Shown one piece after another: positions 27,685 to 37,308 of a stretch of 64,000 nucleotides of DNA. Within the stretch, counting starts at the first letter, position 1; each line of letters begins with the position of its first letter. A program made the translations under genes and the position numbers. This DNA is from Bryobacterales bacterium. Its GTDB lineage: Bacteria; Acidobacteriota; Terriglobia; Bryobacterales; UBA6623. The stretch is from the NCBI GenBank assembly GCA_028819215.1, contig JAPPMG010000097.1:106351-170350 (forward strand), given 5' to 3'. A model generated the notes under the pieces. That model ran no database searches. It saw only the letters and a list, made by a program, of their open reading frames with translations, and was not told where the DNA came from.

Positions 27685-29070
27685 CTAGAGATCGCGAACT
27701 TCGCGGCTGAGGTCCTGCAGCGCCTTCTTCGCGTCGGAAAACAGCATCAGCGTGTTGTCCCGGGTGAACAGCAGGTTCGGGATTCCGGCGAATCCCGGGC
27801 TGAGGCTGCGCTTGACGACCAGCACTACTTGCGACTTGTCCACGTCTAGGATCGGCATGCCGTAGATCGGGCTGCCCGGCTCATCCCGCGCAGACGGATT
27901 CACCACGTCGTTGGCGCCCAGTATGATCGCCACGTCGGTCTCGGCGAAGAGCGGATTGATCGTGTCCATGTCGTACAGCTTTCCGTACGGCACGTCCGCC
28001 TCCGCCAGCAGGACGTTCATGTGCCCGGGCATCCGGCCGGCGACCGGGTGTATGGCGTAGCGAACCTCCGCGCCGCGCGCCTCCAGCAGGTTCGCGAAGT
28101 CGCGAACCGCATGCTGGGCCTGCGCCACCGCCATGCCGTAGCCCGGCACGACTGTTACGATGCGAGCCGTTTCGAAGAGCAGGGCGGCCTCCTCGGGGCT
28201 AGTGCTCTTGGTTCGTCCCGCATAGACGTCGCCCTGCGGGCTGCTCGCGGCCGCTTCGCCCAGGTCGCCGCGCAACACGTCCCAGAGCGAGCGGTTCATG
28301 GCCTTGCACATGATCTGCGTGAGGATGAAGCCGGACGCGCCGACCAGGGAGCCGGCGATGATCAGGACGTTGTTGCCCAGCACGAATCCCGTGGCGGCCG
28401 CCGCCAGTCCAGAACATGAATTCAGAAGCGCGATGATCACCGGCATGTCAGCGCCGCCGACTGCCACGGTGAGCAGAATTCCGTACACCACGGCTCCGGC
28501 GCAAAGGGCGCAGAACAGCCACAGGGCCTCGGGGTCCAGTATGTAAGCCGCACCCATGCCTAGCGCTGCGAGGGCGGAGCCGTTGCTGAGGACTTGCAGT
28601 CCCAGGCCGCGTGGCTGCCAGCGCAAGATGCCTTGGAGCTTGGCCCACGCGATGAGGCTGCCGCTTAGGGTTGCCGACCCGATGAACCCCGACAAAGTGA
28701 TAGACGTCTGGACCTGGATCTCGGGGACACCCTCCACCGTGCCGGGCATGAAGGCCGCTGCGCCCGCCACCAAGGCGGACGCTCCACCTCCGAACCCGTT
28801 GAAGGCGGCGACCAGCTCCGGCATCGCCGTCATCTGGACCTTGACGGCCCAGATCACGCCGATCACCGCACCGATGGCAACGCCGATCGCGATCGTTTCG
28901 TAGCTGACGATCTGCCGGTCCGCCAGCGTCGCGACGATCGCGAGCAGCATCCCAGTCGCGCCGAGCAGGTTGCCCCGGACTGCTGTGCGCGGCGAAGTCA
29001 GGCCCTTGAGGCCGAGGATGAACAAGATGGCGGCCAGCAGGTATGCGGCGTTAATCAGGTTGGGACCCAT
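27685..29070 (-). CDS. pntB: NAD(P) transhydrogenase subunit beta
   Basis: 461-aa subunit with an N-terminal eight-to-nine-helix membrane domain (FNGFGGGASALVAGAAAFM, VAVGGADMPVIIALLNSCSG) and a C-terminal NADP(H)-binding domain III (VPGYGMAVAQAQHAVRD, HPVAGRMPGHMNVLLAEA, GANDVVNPSARDEPGSPIYG). Couples proton entry to hydride transfer from NADH to NADP+. Third gene of the pntA1-pntA2-pntB operon, eight bases after pntA2. Confidence 0.97.
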   Translation of the reverse strand: MGPNLINAAYLLAAILFILGLKGLTSPRTAVRGNLLGATGMLLAIVATLADRQIVSYETIAIGVAIGAVIGVIWAVKVQMTAMPELVAAFNGFGGGASALVAGAAAFMPGTVEGVPEIQVQTSITLSGFIGSATLSGSLIAWAKLQGILRWQPRGLGLQVLSNGSALAALGMGAAYILDPEALWLFCALCAGAVVYGILLTVAVGGADMPVIIALLNSCSGLAAAATGFVLGNNVLIIAGSLVGASGFILTQIMCKAMNRSLWDVLRGDLGEAAASSPQGDVYAGRTKSTSPEEAALLFETARIVTVVPGYGMAVAQAQHAVRDFANLLEARGAEVRYAIHPVAGRMPGHMNVLLAEADVPYGKLYDMDTINPLFAETDVAIILGANDVVNPSARDEPGSPIYGMPILDVDKSQVVLVVKRSLSPGFAGIPNLLFTRDNTLMLFSDAKKALQDLSREVRDL

Positions 29071-29077
29071 CTGCGGC

Positions 29078-29359
29078 CTACTTCTTCCGCCGGAACATGG
29101 CCAGCATGCGGTTGGTGATCAAGAACCCGCCAACCACGTTGACCGTGGCCAGCACGACGGCTCCCAGACCGAGATACTTGGCGACTTCGTTGTCACCGGC
29201 ACCGGCGGCGACGACGGCCCCTACGATCGTTATGCCGGAGATCGCGTTGGAACCCGACATGAGCGGTGTGTGCAGGGTGGATGGAATCTTGGTGATGATC
29301 TCGAATCCCACGAAGACCGCCAATACGAATACCGTGACGGAGATCAGAAAAGCTTCCAT
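29078..29359 (-). CDS. pntA2: NAD(P) transhydrogenase subunit alpha-2 (membrane part)
   Basis: 93 aa with three hydrophobic helices; contains HTPLMSGSNAISGITIVGA and VVGGFLITNRMLAMF, the conserved membrane segment that in E. coli is the C-terminal end of PntA. The split of alpha into two proteins is common outside enterobacteria. Fourteen bases after pntA1 and eight before pntB. Confidence 0.95.
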   Translation of the reverse strand: MEAFLISVTVFVLAVFVGFEIITKIPSTLHTPLMSGSNAISGITIVGAVVAAGAGDNEVAKYLGLGAVVLATVNVVGGFLITNRMLAMFRRKK

Positions 29360-29373
29360 GGGATCTGCCCCGC

Positions 29374-30513
29374 CTATGCTCCCGATGCGGCCAGTGCCGA
29401 TTGCACCGCCGGATGGACCACTTCGCCCTCGTGGGCCACTAGTGCTCCGCTGACGATCTCGTCGTCGCGATCCAAGTGGAGCTGGCCGTTCTGGATGAGC
29501 AGCGAAGCGAGGTTGAGCATGTTCTTCGAATACATCTGGCTGGCATGTGCTGGTACCGAAGAGGGCAGGTTCAGCGGGCCGTCGACGATGACCCCATCCT
29601 GCACCACGACCTCGCCGGGCACCGTCAGTGCACAGTTCCCGCCGCGTTCGGCCGCCAGGTCGACCACGACGGTGCCGGGCCGCAAGCGGTCGGTGATCGC
29701 TTCTGGCAGCAGCATTGGGGCCTTGCGCCCCGGCACGGCCGCCGTTGTGATGATTGCGTCCACGCCCGCCAAGTGATCCCCTAGCGCTTCCTGCTGGCGG
29801 CGGTAGAACTCCTTGGACTGCTCGGCGGCGTACCCTCCGCTGCCGGCGGTGCGCTCCATGCCGATATCCAGCACGACGAAAGTCGCACCGAGGCTCTCGA
29901 CTTGCTCCTTGACCTCCGGGCGAATGTCATAACCCTCGACTACCGCTCCAAGCCGACGAGCCGTAGCCAAGGCCTGCAGGCCGGCAACGCCCGCGCCAAT
30001 CACGAACACTCTCGCCGGAGTGAGCGTACCCGCGGCGGTCATCATCAATGGAAACAGGCACGGCGCATGCTGCGCGGCCAGCAGCACCGCCTTGTAGCCC
30101 GCAATCATGGCCATGGAACTGAGCGCGTCCATGCCTTGAGCGCGGGTGATCCTGGGGATCATCTCAACCGAGAGCAGCGACTGGCCATGCTTGGCGGCGG
30201 CCTCGAGGGCCTGTGGATCGTCCAACGGTGCGAGAAAGCCGGCAACAGTCGCGGTCTGATTCACAGCCGCAGCCTCGGATGGCGGGACGCCGTTCACGGT
30301 CAATAGCAGATCCGCGGAGGAGAACACTTCTTCGCGAGTGGCGATTTCTGCGCCGGAGTCGGAGTACTGCGAGTCTTCAAAGAACGCGCTGAGCCCCGCG
30401 CCCGCTTCCACCAAGACCCGAGCGCCCTTCTTGGCGAGGGCAGCCGCGTCCTTGGGGACCAACGCCACCCGCCGCTCGTCCGCACGGCCTTCTTTGGGTA
30501 CACAAATCCTCAT
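29374..30513 (-). CDS. pntA1: NAD(P) transhydrogenase subunit alpha-1 (NAD-binding part)
   Basis: 379 aa from ATG 30513 (MRICVPKEGRADERRVALVP). Alanine-dehydrogenase/PNT fold: PNT N-domain, then the NAD-binding FVIGAGVAGLQALATARRLG and the YAAEQSKEFYRRQQEAL loop found only in transhydrogenases. Soluble domain I that binds NADH on the cytoplasmic side. First gene of the operon; the frame is open 16 codons further upstream, but the conserved MRI start is the normal one. Confidence 0.96.
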   Translation of the reverse strand: MRICVPKEGRADERRVALVPKDAAALAKKGARVLVEAGAGLSAFFEDSQYSDSGAEIATREEVFSSADLLLTVNGVPPSEAAAVNQTATVAGFLAPLDDPQALEAAAKHGQSLLSVEMIPRITRAQGMDALSSMAMIAGYKAVLLAAQHAPCLFPLMMTAAGTLTPARVFVIGAGVAGLQALATARRLGAVVEGYDIRPEVKEQVESLGATFVVLDIGMERTAGSGGYAAEQSKEFYRRQQEALGDHLAGVDAIITTAAVPGRKAPMLLPEAITDRLRPGTVVVDLAAERGGNCALTVPGEVVVQDGVIVDGPLNLPSSVPAHASQMYSKNMLNLASLLIQNGQLHLDRDDEIVSGALVAHEGEVVHPAVQSALAASGA

Positions 30514-30682
30514 GACTTGGCCCGCGGCTAGGAGAGATCGGAGGACGGCTCCGAACTTCAAGTTTGTCAGATTCGGAACGCCGCTGTCGAGTTGCGAGAG
30601 GCCTCGTTCCAGGCACCAGCTAGCGACCGCGATCTAGAGTCGCGAACGCCACTTCGCTGGATGGGATGGTCGTGTTCTTTGC

Positions 30683-30688
30683 TAGCCT
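30683..30688 (+). promoter_or_regulatory. -10-like TAGCCT six bases before the M28 peptidase ATG
   Basis: Same hexamer as the -10 of the well-formed promoter at 50923-50951, here exactly six bases before ATG 30695, with no Shine-Dalgarno sequence. It would give a leaderless mRNA. No good -35 is visible. Confidence 0.4.
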
Positions 30689-30694
30689 GTCGCC

Positions 30695-32353
30695 ATGTGG
30701 CGCCTAGTCTTCGTCCCCCTGCTTGCCCTGACGGCGTTCGGGGCCGGTGACAGTCCGGATCTTGAGGTGGTCAGCCAGATCAAGCACGAGGCCGAGAACA
30801 ACAGTCAGGTGATGGAACACCTGTTCCAACTGGTGGAGGTCTACGGCCCGCGCATCACCAACTCGAAGGGCTTCTACGATTCGGCTGAGTGGGCCAAGCG
30901 TCAACTCCAGAAGTGGGGCTTGGAGAATGCCGCGCTCGAACCGTGGGGACCTTTCGGGCACGGCTGGTCGCGGGAGTACTTCTCCGCTCATCTGCTCTCG
31001 CCCGGGTACGAGCAGCTCATCGGCGTGCCCTTGGGCTGGAGCCCGTCGACAGACGGAAGGTTGACCGGCCAGCCGGTGCTGGCACCCCTGAAGCGGGATG
31101 GTCGGCCGCATCGCGACGAACAGGCGATCGACGAGTTCATCGCCAAGTGGAAGGGCAAGCTGGCCGGCGCGATGGTGATGATCGCGGACTTGAAGAAGGT
31201 GCGCCCGCAGTCGCGCGCCCCGCTGAGCCGCCATTCGAGTTCTGACCTGCAGGAGATGACCAAGGCCCGGCCTGCGTCCCCGCCGATCGACTATCTCGAT
31301 CCCGACCTGCAGGTTCCGGAGGATCCGGCCGATAGGCGCGCGTTCTTTGTCAAGGCGCCACGGTGGTTCTTCGAGCACCGCACCAAGGAACGTCGTCGGG
31401 TCCAGTCCAAGCTGAACGAGTTCTTGGTGTCAGAGGGCGTGCGCCTCGTGATTCATCCCTCCTCTCGCGGCGACGGTGGAACGATCTTTCCCCCGCGATC
31501 GGGCAACTATCACGTCGATCACACCGCGCCGCCGCCGTCGATCGCGCTGACCCCGGAGCATTACAACCGGATCTACAGATTGGTCGACAAGGGCATCGGG
31601 GCAGAGATCGAGGTGGAGGTGCGCACGACGTTCTATCGGGACAACTTGGACTCCATTAACGTCATCGCGGAGATTCCGGGACGCTCCAAGCCCGACGAGG
31701 TGGTGATGCTGGGAGGGCATTTGGACTCCACGGCCGCCGCATTGGGAGCGACCGACAACGGCTCGGGCTGCGCGGTGATGATGGAGGCCGTGCGGATGTT
31801 GAAGGTCTTGGATCTTCCGATGGATAGGACGGTCAGGATCGCGCTGTGGGGCGGGGAGGAGCAGGGCCTGCTTGGCTCCGAGGCCTACGTGAAGCAGCAC
31901 TTCGCTGACCCGGCGACGATGCAGCTAAGCGACGAGCACGCGAAGTTTTCCGCCTACTTCAACGTCGACAACGGGACCGGCAAGATTCGAGGCATCTACC
32001 TGCAAGGCAATGATCGAGTCCGCTCGACCTTCTCGCAGTGGTTCGGTCCATTTCGTGACATGGGTGCCTCCACTGTGAGCATCAGAAACGCCGGGGGCAC
32101 AGACCACCTATCGTTCGACGCAGTCGGGCTGCCCGGATTCTCATTCATACAAGACTGGATCGAGTACGATACCCGCACCCACCACTCGAACATGGACGGC
32201 TACGACCGGGCCCAGGCCGGGGATCTGATCCAAGCCTCGATGATCGTGGCCTCGTTCGTGTACCACGCGGCGAATCGCCAGGAATTGCTGCCGCGCAAGC
32301 CCTTGCCCGAACCCGAGCCGTTGGAAAAGCCTGCGGTCAAAGGCGTCCACTGA
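30695..32353 (+). CDS. Secreted M28-family zinc peptidase
   Basis: 552 aa with a signal peptide (MWRLVFVPLLALTAFGAG). A protease-associated-like insert lies in the first half, then the M28 catalytic domain: MLGGHLDSTA (His and Asp ligands), ATDNGSGCAVMMEAVRML (bridging Asp), ALWGGEEQGLLGSEAY (catalytic and metal Glu) and the late HHSNMDGYD with the last His ligand. Aminopeptidase or carboxypeptidase specificity cannot be told. Convergent with kdsC. Confidence 0.93.
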   Translation: MWRLVFVPLLALTAFGAGDSPDLEVVSQIKHEAENNSQVMEHLFQLVEVYGPRITNSKGFYDSAEWAKRQLQKWGLENAALEPWGPFGHGWSREYFSAHLLSPGYEQLIGVPLGWSPSTDGRLTGQPVLAPLKRDGRPHRDEQAIDEFIAKWKGKLAGAMVMIADLKKVRPQSRAPLSRHSSSDLQEMTKARPASPPIDYLDPDLQVPEDPADRRAFFVKAPRWFFEHRTKERRRVQSKLNEFLVSEGVRLVIHPSSRGDGGTIFPPRSGNYHVDHTAPPPSIALTPEHYNRIYRLVDKGIGAEIEVEVRTTFYRDNLDSINVIAEIPGRSKPDEVVMLGGHLDSTAAALGATDNGSGCAVMMEAVRMLKVLDLPMDRTVRIALWGGEEQGLLGSEAYVKQHFADPATMQLSDEHAKFSAYFNVDNGTGKIRGIYLQGNDRVRSTFSQWFGPFRDMGASTVSIRNAGGTDHLSFDAVGLPGFSFIQDWIEYDTRTHHSNMDGYDRAQAGDLIQASMIVASFVYHAANRQELLPRKPLPEPEPLEKPAVKGVH

Positions 32354-32414
32354 GTGCGACGCAGATCCCGCCCATCAGGATCTCGTGGCCCGTCGAGGCG
32401 GCTGACAACACCCG

Positions 32415-32963
32415 CTAGTCGCTGTAGCGCGCCAGGATGCCGTCCCAGTGCCCCTGTGCCTTGAGGATCAGCTCGATCACATCTCGGACTGCGCCGTGGC
32501 CGCCGGCTGAGGGCGTGATCCAGTGAGAGATCTCCTTGACTTCGGGCCGGGCGTTTGAAGGCCCGACCGCTAGGCCGGCCCGGCGCAGCAGGGGCAAGTC
32601 CGTGATGTCATCGCCCACGTAGGCCACCTGCGAGTGCTCCAGCCCCGCGTCGTCGAGCACTTCCTCGAAGGACGCCAGCTTGTCGGTGCGGTCTTCCACC
32701 AAGTAGCGCATGTCCAGCGAGTTGGCGCGCACCCGCACGGCCAAGCCGCCCCGTCCAGAAATGATCCCGGTGTCGATGTTGACATCGCGGATCCAGCGCA
32801 AGGCGATACCGTCGTGACAGTCGAAGCCCTTGGTCTCAGCCACGGAGCCGTCTGAAGCCGGCAGGAAGAAAACCGTCCCGTCGCTGAGCACTCCGTCACA
32901 GTCCATCAGCAGCAGGCGAACCTTGGCCGCTCGATCGAGCAGAGATTTTGGGAAATCGGGCAT
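32415..32963 (-). CDS. kdsC: KDO 8-phosphate phosphatase (KdsC-type HAD)
   Basis: 182-aa HAD-superfamily C0 phosphatase. Catalytic Asp21 and Asp23 in LLLMDCDGVLSDG, ISGRGG for motif II, and YVGDDITDLPLLRRAGLA for motif IV; the tail SHWITPSAGGHGAVRDV is typical of KdsC. Releases KDO from KDO-8-phosphate for LPS inner core. Start ATG 32963 follows AAGGGAAAG; the frame also opens at a GTG 18 bases upstream. lpxD, 6 kb away, belongs to the same envelope pathway. Confidence 0.9.
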   Translation of the reverse strand: MPDFPKSLLDRAAKVRLLLMDCDGVLSDGTVFFLPASDGSVAETKGFDCHDGIALRWIRDVNIDTGIISGRGGLAVRVRANSLDMRYLVEDRTDKLASFEEVLDDAGLEHSQVAYVGDDITDLPLLRRAGLAVGPSNARPEVKEISHWITPSAGGHGAVRDVIELILKAQGHWDGILARYSD

Positions 32964-32969
32964 CTTTCC

Positions 32970-32975
32970 CTTATA
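32970..32975 (-). promoter_or_regulatory. -10-like TATAAG six bases before kdsC ATG
   Basis: TATAAG on the minus strand, followed by GGAAAG and the ATG at 32963. The AAGGGA could also act as a ribosome site, so the assignment is ambiguous. Confidence 0.3.
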
Positions 32976-33232
32976 TCGCACGATTTCGGTACGACTGCCG
33001 AGAATTGCGGCGGCACTCCTTCATTGAGCGCGGCAGCGTACGGAGTTGTCCCGCGCGCCGACCGGCAACTGCTCGGTTCGAGAGGGATCGAGCGCTAGCA
33101 GTCGGCTACGGCGAACGCTTCGGTTATGATCGAAGAGTTACCTTGCAGTGCATTGGCCTGGCCCCATGTCACCGGGGGGCTGACCTCGCTGCAAGAACTA
33201 TCCTTCCTGCCAGACCCTGTTCCTTGTAGATT

Positions 33233-33250
33233 TGCGGTAGCGCTACCGCA
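33233..33250. promoter_or_regulatory. Perfect 18-bp palindrome, LacI-type operator candidate, upstream of gapA
   Basis: TGCGGTAGCGCTACCGCA is its own reverse complement and has the central TAGCGCTA core typical of LacI-family operators. It sits 66 bases before the gapA start, where a repressor could control gapA-pgk. No LacI-family regulator gene lies in the window. Confidence 0.6.
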
Positions 33251-33316
33251 GCGGCGGAACTATCGTCGGACTGGGGAAATCCAATCACCTCGAACCAACA
33301 GGAGATCACCAACAAG

Positions 33317-34312
33317 ATGGCTGTGAAAGTTGCAATCAACGGTTTCGGACGCATCGGCCGGAACGTATACCGCGCCCAAATGGACAATCCCGGCATCAGC
33401 ATTGTCGCGATCAACGACATTACCGACAAGGCGACCCTTGCACACCTTCTCAAGTACGACTCAGTGCTGGGCAACCTAGACGCTGACGTGTCGGCCAGCG
33501 AAGACGGCATCTCCGTGAACGGAGAGTCGGTCAAGGTCTTCTCGGAGCGTGACCCGGCCCAGATTCCGTGGGACTCGGTCGGTGCCGAGATCGTCGTCGA
33601 GTCGACCGGCCTGTTCACCAAGCGCGAACTGGCCGCGAAGCATCTCGGCGGCAGCGTCAAGCGCGTAGTCATCTCGGCTCCAGCCAAGGGTGAGGACATC
33701 ACCGTAGTGCTGGGGGTCAACGATGACCAGCTCGACGATTCGCACACTGTGGTGTCGAACGCGTCCTGCACCACTAACTGCCTCGCCCCTGTAGCGAAGG
33801 TGCTTCACGACAGGTTCGGCGTGGCCAAGGCCACAATGACCACGGTCCACAGCTATACCAACGATCAGCGCACGCTAGACCTGCCGCACTCGGACTTGCG
33901 CCGCGCGCGCGCCGCAGCCTTGAACATGATCCCAACCAATACCGGCGCGGCCGCCGCCATCGGCTTGGTCATGCCGGACTTGAAGGGCAAGTGCGACGGG
34001 TTCGCGATTCGCGTGCCCACCCCCAACGTCTCGGTCGTCGACTTGGTGGCCGAGCTGAACACTTCAGCGACCAAGGAAGAGGTCAACGACGCGCTCAAGT
34101 CCGCGGCGGAGGGATCCCTGAAGGGCATTCTCGCCTATACGGACGAGCCGCTTGTCTCCAGCGACTTCATGCGAAACTCGAATTCGTCGATTGTAGATGG
34201 AGCAATGACTAGGGTTATTGGCGATAACATGGTCAAGGTGTTGTCTTGGTACGACAACGAGTGGGGCTATTCCAACCGCGTGGTAGACCTAGTCTCCAAG
34301 CTGGCGGCTTGA
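33317..34312 (+). CDS. gapA: Glyceraldehyde-3-phosphate dehydrogenase (type I)
   Basis: 331 aa. NAD-binding start VKVAINGFGRIGRNVYR, catalytic Cys151 in SNASCTTNCLAP, the His-containing HSYTNDQRTLD and the closing WYDNEWGYSNRVVDLV. Glycolysis/gluconeogenesis, cytosolic. Forms an operon with pgk 52 bases downstream. Position 33 is Asn-Asp (AINDI), pointing to NAD preference rather than NADP. Confidence 0.98.
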   Translation: MAVKVAINGFGRIGRNVYRAQMDNPGISIVAINDITDKATLAHLLKYDSVLGNLDADVSASEDGISVNGESVKVFSERDPAQIPWDSVGAEIVVESTGLFTKRELAAKHLGGSVKRVVISAPAKGEDITVVLGVNDDQLDDSHTVVSNASCTTNCLAPVAKVLHDRFGVAKATMTTVHSYTNDQRTLDLPHSDLRRARAAALNMIPTNTGAAAAIGLVMPDLKGKCDGFAIRVPTPNVSVVDLVAELNTSATKEEVNDALKSAAEGSLKGILAYTDEPLVSSDFMRNSNSSIVDGAMTRVIGDNMVKVLSWYDNEWGYSNRVVDLVSKLAA

Positions 34313-34364
34313 GCCTCTCCGACAGGGCGGCGGATCCTTCTAGGCCGTCGTCCGTTCGCCTCGC

Positions 34365-35546
34365 ATGAGCTACCGAACCATCGATCAGATAGACCTGCGT
34401 GACAAGCGCGTTTTCATGCGGGTGGATTTCAACGTCCCGCTCGACAAGGAAACGGGACGGACGATTGCGAGCGACACGCGCATCCGGATGGCGCTGCCGA
34501 CCATTCGCGCCATCTTGGCGCAACGCGCCTCGCTCGTCCTCGCTTCTCATCTGGGGCGCCCGAAGGGCCGGCCCAACCCGAGCATGAGCTTGGCGCCGGT
34601 AGCCGATCGCTTGTCCGAATTGCTGGGGCAGCCGGTTGCGCAGGCCCCGGATTGCGTCGGACCACAGGTCGAAACTTTGGCCAGGAGCCTAGGCCCGGGA
34701 CAGGTGCTGTTGTTGGAGAACCTGCGTTTTCATGCCGCTGAGGAAGCGAACGAAGCGGCGTTTTCGCGACAGCTGGCGGCGATGGCAGACGTTTACGTCA
34801 ATGACGCCTTCGGCGCTGCCCATCGCGCTCACGCCTCGACTGTCGGCGTGGCAGGCCTGCTCCCGGTGCGGGCGGCAGGGTTGCTCATGCAACGGGAACT
34901 GGAATACCTGTCGATGGCCACATCCGCGCGAAGGCATCCCTACGTCGCGATTATCGGCGGGGCGAAGATCTCGGGCAAGATCGATGTGATTCGCAATCTG
35001 TTGACTGTCGCCGACAAGGTGCTCATCGGGGGTGCAATGACCTACACGTTCCTCAAGGCCCAAGGCATCGGGGTGGGCGCATCCTTGGTCGAAGACGAGA
35101 AGCTTGACTTGGCCGCAAATCTGCTGGCAAGCGCCGAAGACCGCATCGTGCTGCCAACGGACCATGTGATTGCGGAGCAGTTCAGCGCCGAGGCTGCCAC
35201 CCGCACCGTGGACGGCAGTGTGCCGGACGGCTGGATGGGGCTCGATATTGGCTCCGAGACCGCAGCGGCGTACGGCGAGCTCATTGCCGGTGCGGAAATG
35301 ATCGTCTGGAACGGTCCGATGGGTGTGTTCGAGTTGGAACCATTTGCAGAGGGAACCATGTCTGTGGCTCGGGCGGTTGAGCGGGCCTCGGAGCATGCCG
35401 TGAGCATCGTTGGCGGCGGTGATTCCGAGCAGGCGATCCGGGCGGCCGGCGTCGGAGAGAAGATCACTCACATCTCCACAGGCGGCGGTGCGTCGCTAGA
35501 GTTCCTCGGCGGCAAGACGCTGCCCGGCGTGGCAGCGCTGGCGTAG
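34365..35546 (+). CDS. pgk: Phosphoglycerate kinase
   Basis: 393 aa: RVFMRVDFNVPLD, SHLGRPKG, LLENLRFHAAEEAN, VNDAFGAAHRAHAS, IIGGAKISGKIDVI, IVWNGPMGVFE and GGGDSEQAIRAAG are all family blocks. Converts 1,3-bisphosphoglycerate and ADP to 3-phosphoglycerate and ATP. Follows gapA in the usual glycolytic order. The nucleotide-loop GGGDS has Ser where GGGDT is more common, a mild change. Confidence 0.98.
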   Translation: MSYRTIDQIDLRDKRVFMRVDFNVPLDKETGRTIASDTRIRMALPTIRAILAQRASLVLASHLGRPKGRPNPSMSLAPVADRLSELLGQPVAQAPDCVGPQVETLARSLGPGQVLLLENLRFHAAEEANEAAFSRQLAAMADVYVNDAFGAAHRAHASTVGVAGLLPVRAAGLLMQRELEYLSMATSARRHPYVAIIGGAKISGKIDVIRNLLTVADKVLIGGAMTYTFLKAQGIGVGASLVEDEKLDLAANLLASAEDRIVLPTDHVIAEQFSAEAATRTVDGSVPDGWMGLDIGSETAAAYGELIAGAEMIVWNGPMGVFELEPFAEGTMSVARAVERASEHAVSIVGGGDSEQAIRAAGVGEKITHISTGGGASLEFLGGKTLPGVAALA

Positions 35547-35569
35547 CGAGCGCTAGGCGCGGATCCCCT

Positions 35570-37159
35570 TCAGTCGGGGCTCGGCGCGAACGCCGGGATG
35601 GCAGAATCGGGCATGCGTTCCGGCGAGAACAGCGCCGTGTCCATGCGCTTGAGATTCGGGTGCAGCCGCGGGCGGAATCCGAGCTGTGGCAGCAGGTCGC
35701 GCTCGAATTCAACGCCAGGGGCGATCTCGTCAAGGATCAGGCCGCCTTCATCCAGGCGGAAAACAGCCGCCTCGGTGACGTAAAGGACCTGCTGCCCGGT
35801 CCGCCGGGCGTAATCTGCGCTAAACGTGACCTGGGCAACCCGGTCCACCACCTTCGGCGCACCGTGCGCCAGGAAGCTCAGCTTCCCAGCGTTGATCGAT
35901 GTCTTTGCCCGGATCGACAGCGTGCCGCAGAAGACGACCTTGTCGGCTTTCTGGACGATGTCGATGAATCCTCCGACTCCAATGATCTTGGAACCGATCT
36001 TGCTGACATTGACATTGCCGGCGCGGTCGATCTGCATGAATCCCAGAAAGGTCTGGTCCACACCACGACCGTGGTAGAAGTCGAACATGTGACCGGTCTC
36101 TAAGATGGCGTCGGGATTGTAGACAGCGCCAAAGTCTAGTCCACCGGCTGGCACGCCCCCGAATTGGCCATGCTCGATGGTTGCGGTCACTTGGCCGGCG
36201 ATGCCTTGTTCGCGGGCGACTGCGATGACGCCGTCTGGTATGCCAAAGCCTACATTAATTATAGCTCCACGGGTAAGTTCCGCAGCGGCGCGCCGGGCAA
36301 TCACTTTGCGGGGTCCGAACGGCAGTGCGGGAAAGTCATCCTCCGACATGCGCGACTCGCCGCAGTAGGCCGGGTCGAATTCCGTCTGGTAGGTCTGCCC
36401 GTGGCCTTCGTCAACGACCAACGCATCGACGAAACAACCCGGAACGCAAACGTTGCGCGGGTCGAGCGAGCCCGCGGGCACGATCCGGCGAACGGCGGCA
36501 ATGGTAGTCCCGCCCGAAGCTCTGGCGGCCTGTGCTAGGGCGCAGTTGTGCCATAGCCCGGCCTCTTGACGCATCGACAGGTTTCCGTGCTCGTCCGCTT
36601 CCCAAGCTTGGATCAGTGCCACATCCACCGGAATGGTCTTGTAGAACAGCCATGGCTTGCCGTCGATTTCGGTGTATTCGACCAGGGCTTCGGTGGCCTT
36701 GGCGTTGAGCTTCCCGCCTTCGAGCCTTGGATCTACGAATGTGTCCAAGCCGGCATGCGAGTACCAGCCGGGGCTTCCGGCCGCGGCGCAGTGGAACAGC
36801 TGCACCATCACTCCAGCCGGCAAGCAGTAGGCGGCGAATTGATTCTCCGCCGCAAGTTTCGCCATCGCCGGCGCCATCGACCAGTGGCCGCCGATCACGC
36901 GCCGGTACATGCCCGAGTCAGCCATCTGTTGCAGGCCTTTGACTTGCTGATCTCCCACGCCGAAGGGGTGGAGCAGGGTCAGGTCGGTCGGAACGCCTGT
37001 CGTGCGGTGACGTTCGCCCAATTCGCGCAACAGCACGTCAGGAATCGCGTGTCCAGCACCCGAGCCGCCAATGGCGACTGAAGTGCCGGAGGGAATGCGG
37101 CGCACCGCGTCGGCCGCGGATTCGACCGGCTTCACTTGCGACAAACGGCCTGTGCGCAT
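35570..37159 (-). CDS. Family I CoA-transferase (propionate/acetate CoA-transferase-like)
   Basis: 529-aa fused alpha-beta CoA-transferase like Pct and YdiF. The alpha half has IPSGTSVAIGGSGAGHAIPD and TVFVDPR-like LDTFVDPRLEGGKLN; the beta half has NVGFGIPDGV and the catalytic Glu in TATIEHGQFGGVPAGG, which forms the glutamyl-CoA thioester. Start ATG 37159 gives the normal N-terminus; the frame runs on to 37243. The acyl substrate is not predictable. Convergent with pgk. Confidence 0.9.
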   Translation of the reverse strand: MRTGRLSQVKPVESAADAVRRIPSGTSVAIGGSGAGHAIPDVLLRELGERHRTTGVPTDLTLLHPFGVGDQQVKGLQQMADSGMYRRVIGGHWSMAPAMAKLAAENQFAAYCLPAGVMVQLFHCAAAGSPGWYSHAGLDTFVDPRLEGGKLNAKATEALVEYTEIDGKPWLFYKTIPVDVALIQAWEADEHGNLSMRQEAGLWHNCALAQAARASGGTTIAAVRRIVPAGSLDPRNVCVPGCFVDALVVDEGHGQTYQTEFDPAYCGESRMSEDDFPALPFGPRKVIARRAAAELTRGAIINVGFGIPDGVIAVAREQGIAGQVTATIEHGQFGGVPAGGLDFGAVYNPDAILETGHMFDFYHGRGVDQTFLGFMQIDRAGNVNVSKIGSKIIGVGGFIDIVQKADKVVFCGTLSIRAKTSINAGKLSFLAHGAPKVVDRVAQVTFSADYARRTGQQVLYVTEAAVFRLDEGGLILDEIAPGVEFERDLLPQLGFRPRLHPNLKRMDTALFSPERMPDSAIPAFAPSPD

Positions 37160-37308
37160 CGGTTGAGGGTCTTTGGGTCGCTTGCTGGCGGCTGCGTGGC
37201 ATGCCAGCCGCGCCCGGCCGCGGCGGAGGGCGATCCATCTCATCGTAGCTGCAATGCGGATTCAGTCCCCGTCTGCGATGTGGGGGCCCTTGTGCGGGTG
37301 CTGCAAGT

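Larger units (their letters stand above)
32964..33316. other. Regulatory intergenic region between kdsC and gapA
   Basis: No gene. It carries the divergent kdsC promoter region and the 18-bp palindrome at 33233-33250. A GGAG ribosome site for gapA lies at 33301-33304, twelve bases before the ATG, a rather long spacing. A TATGAT at 33124-33129 could be a -10. Confidence 0.5.
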
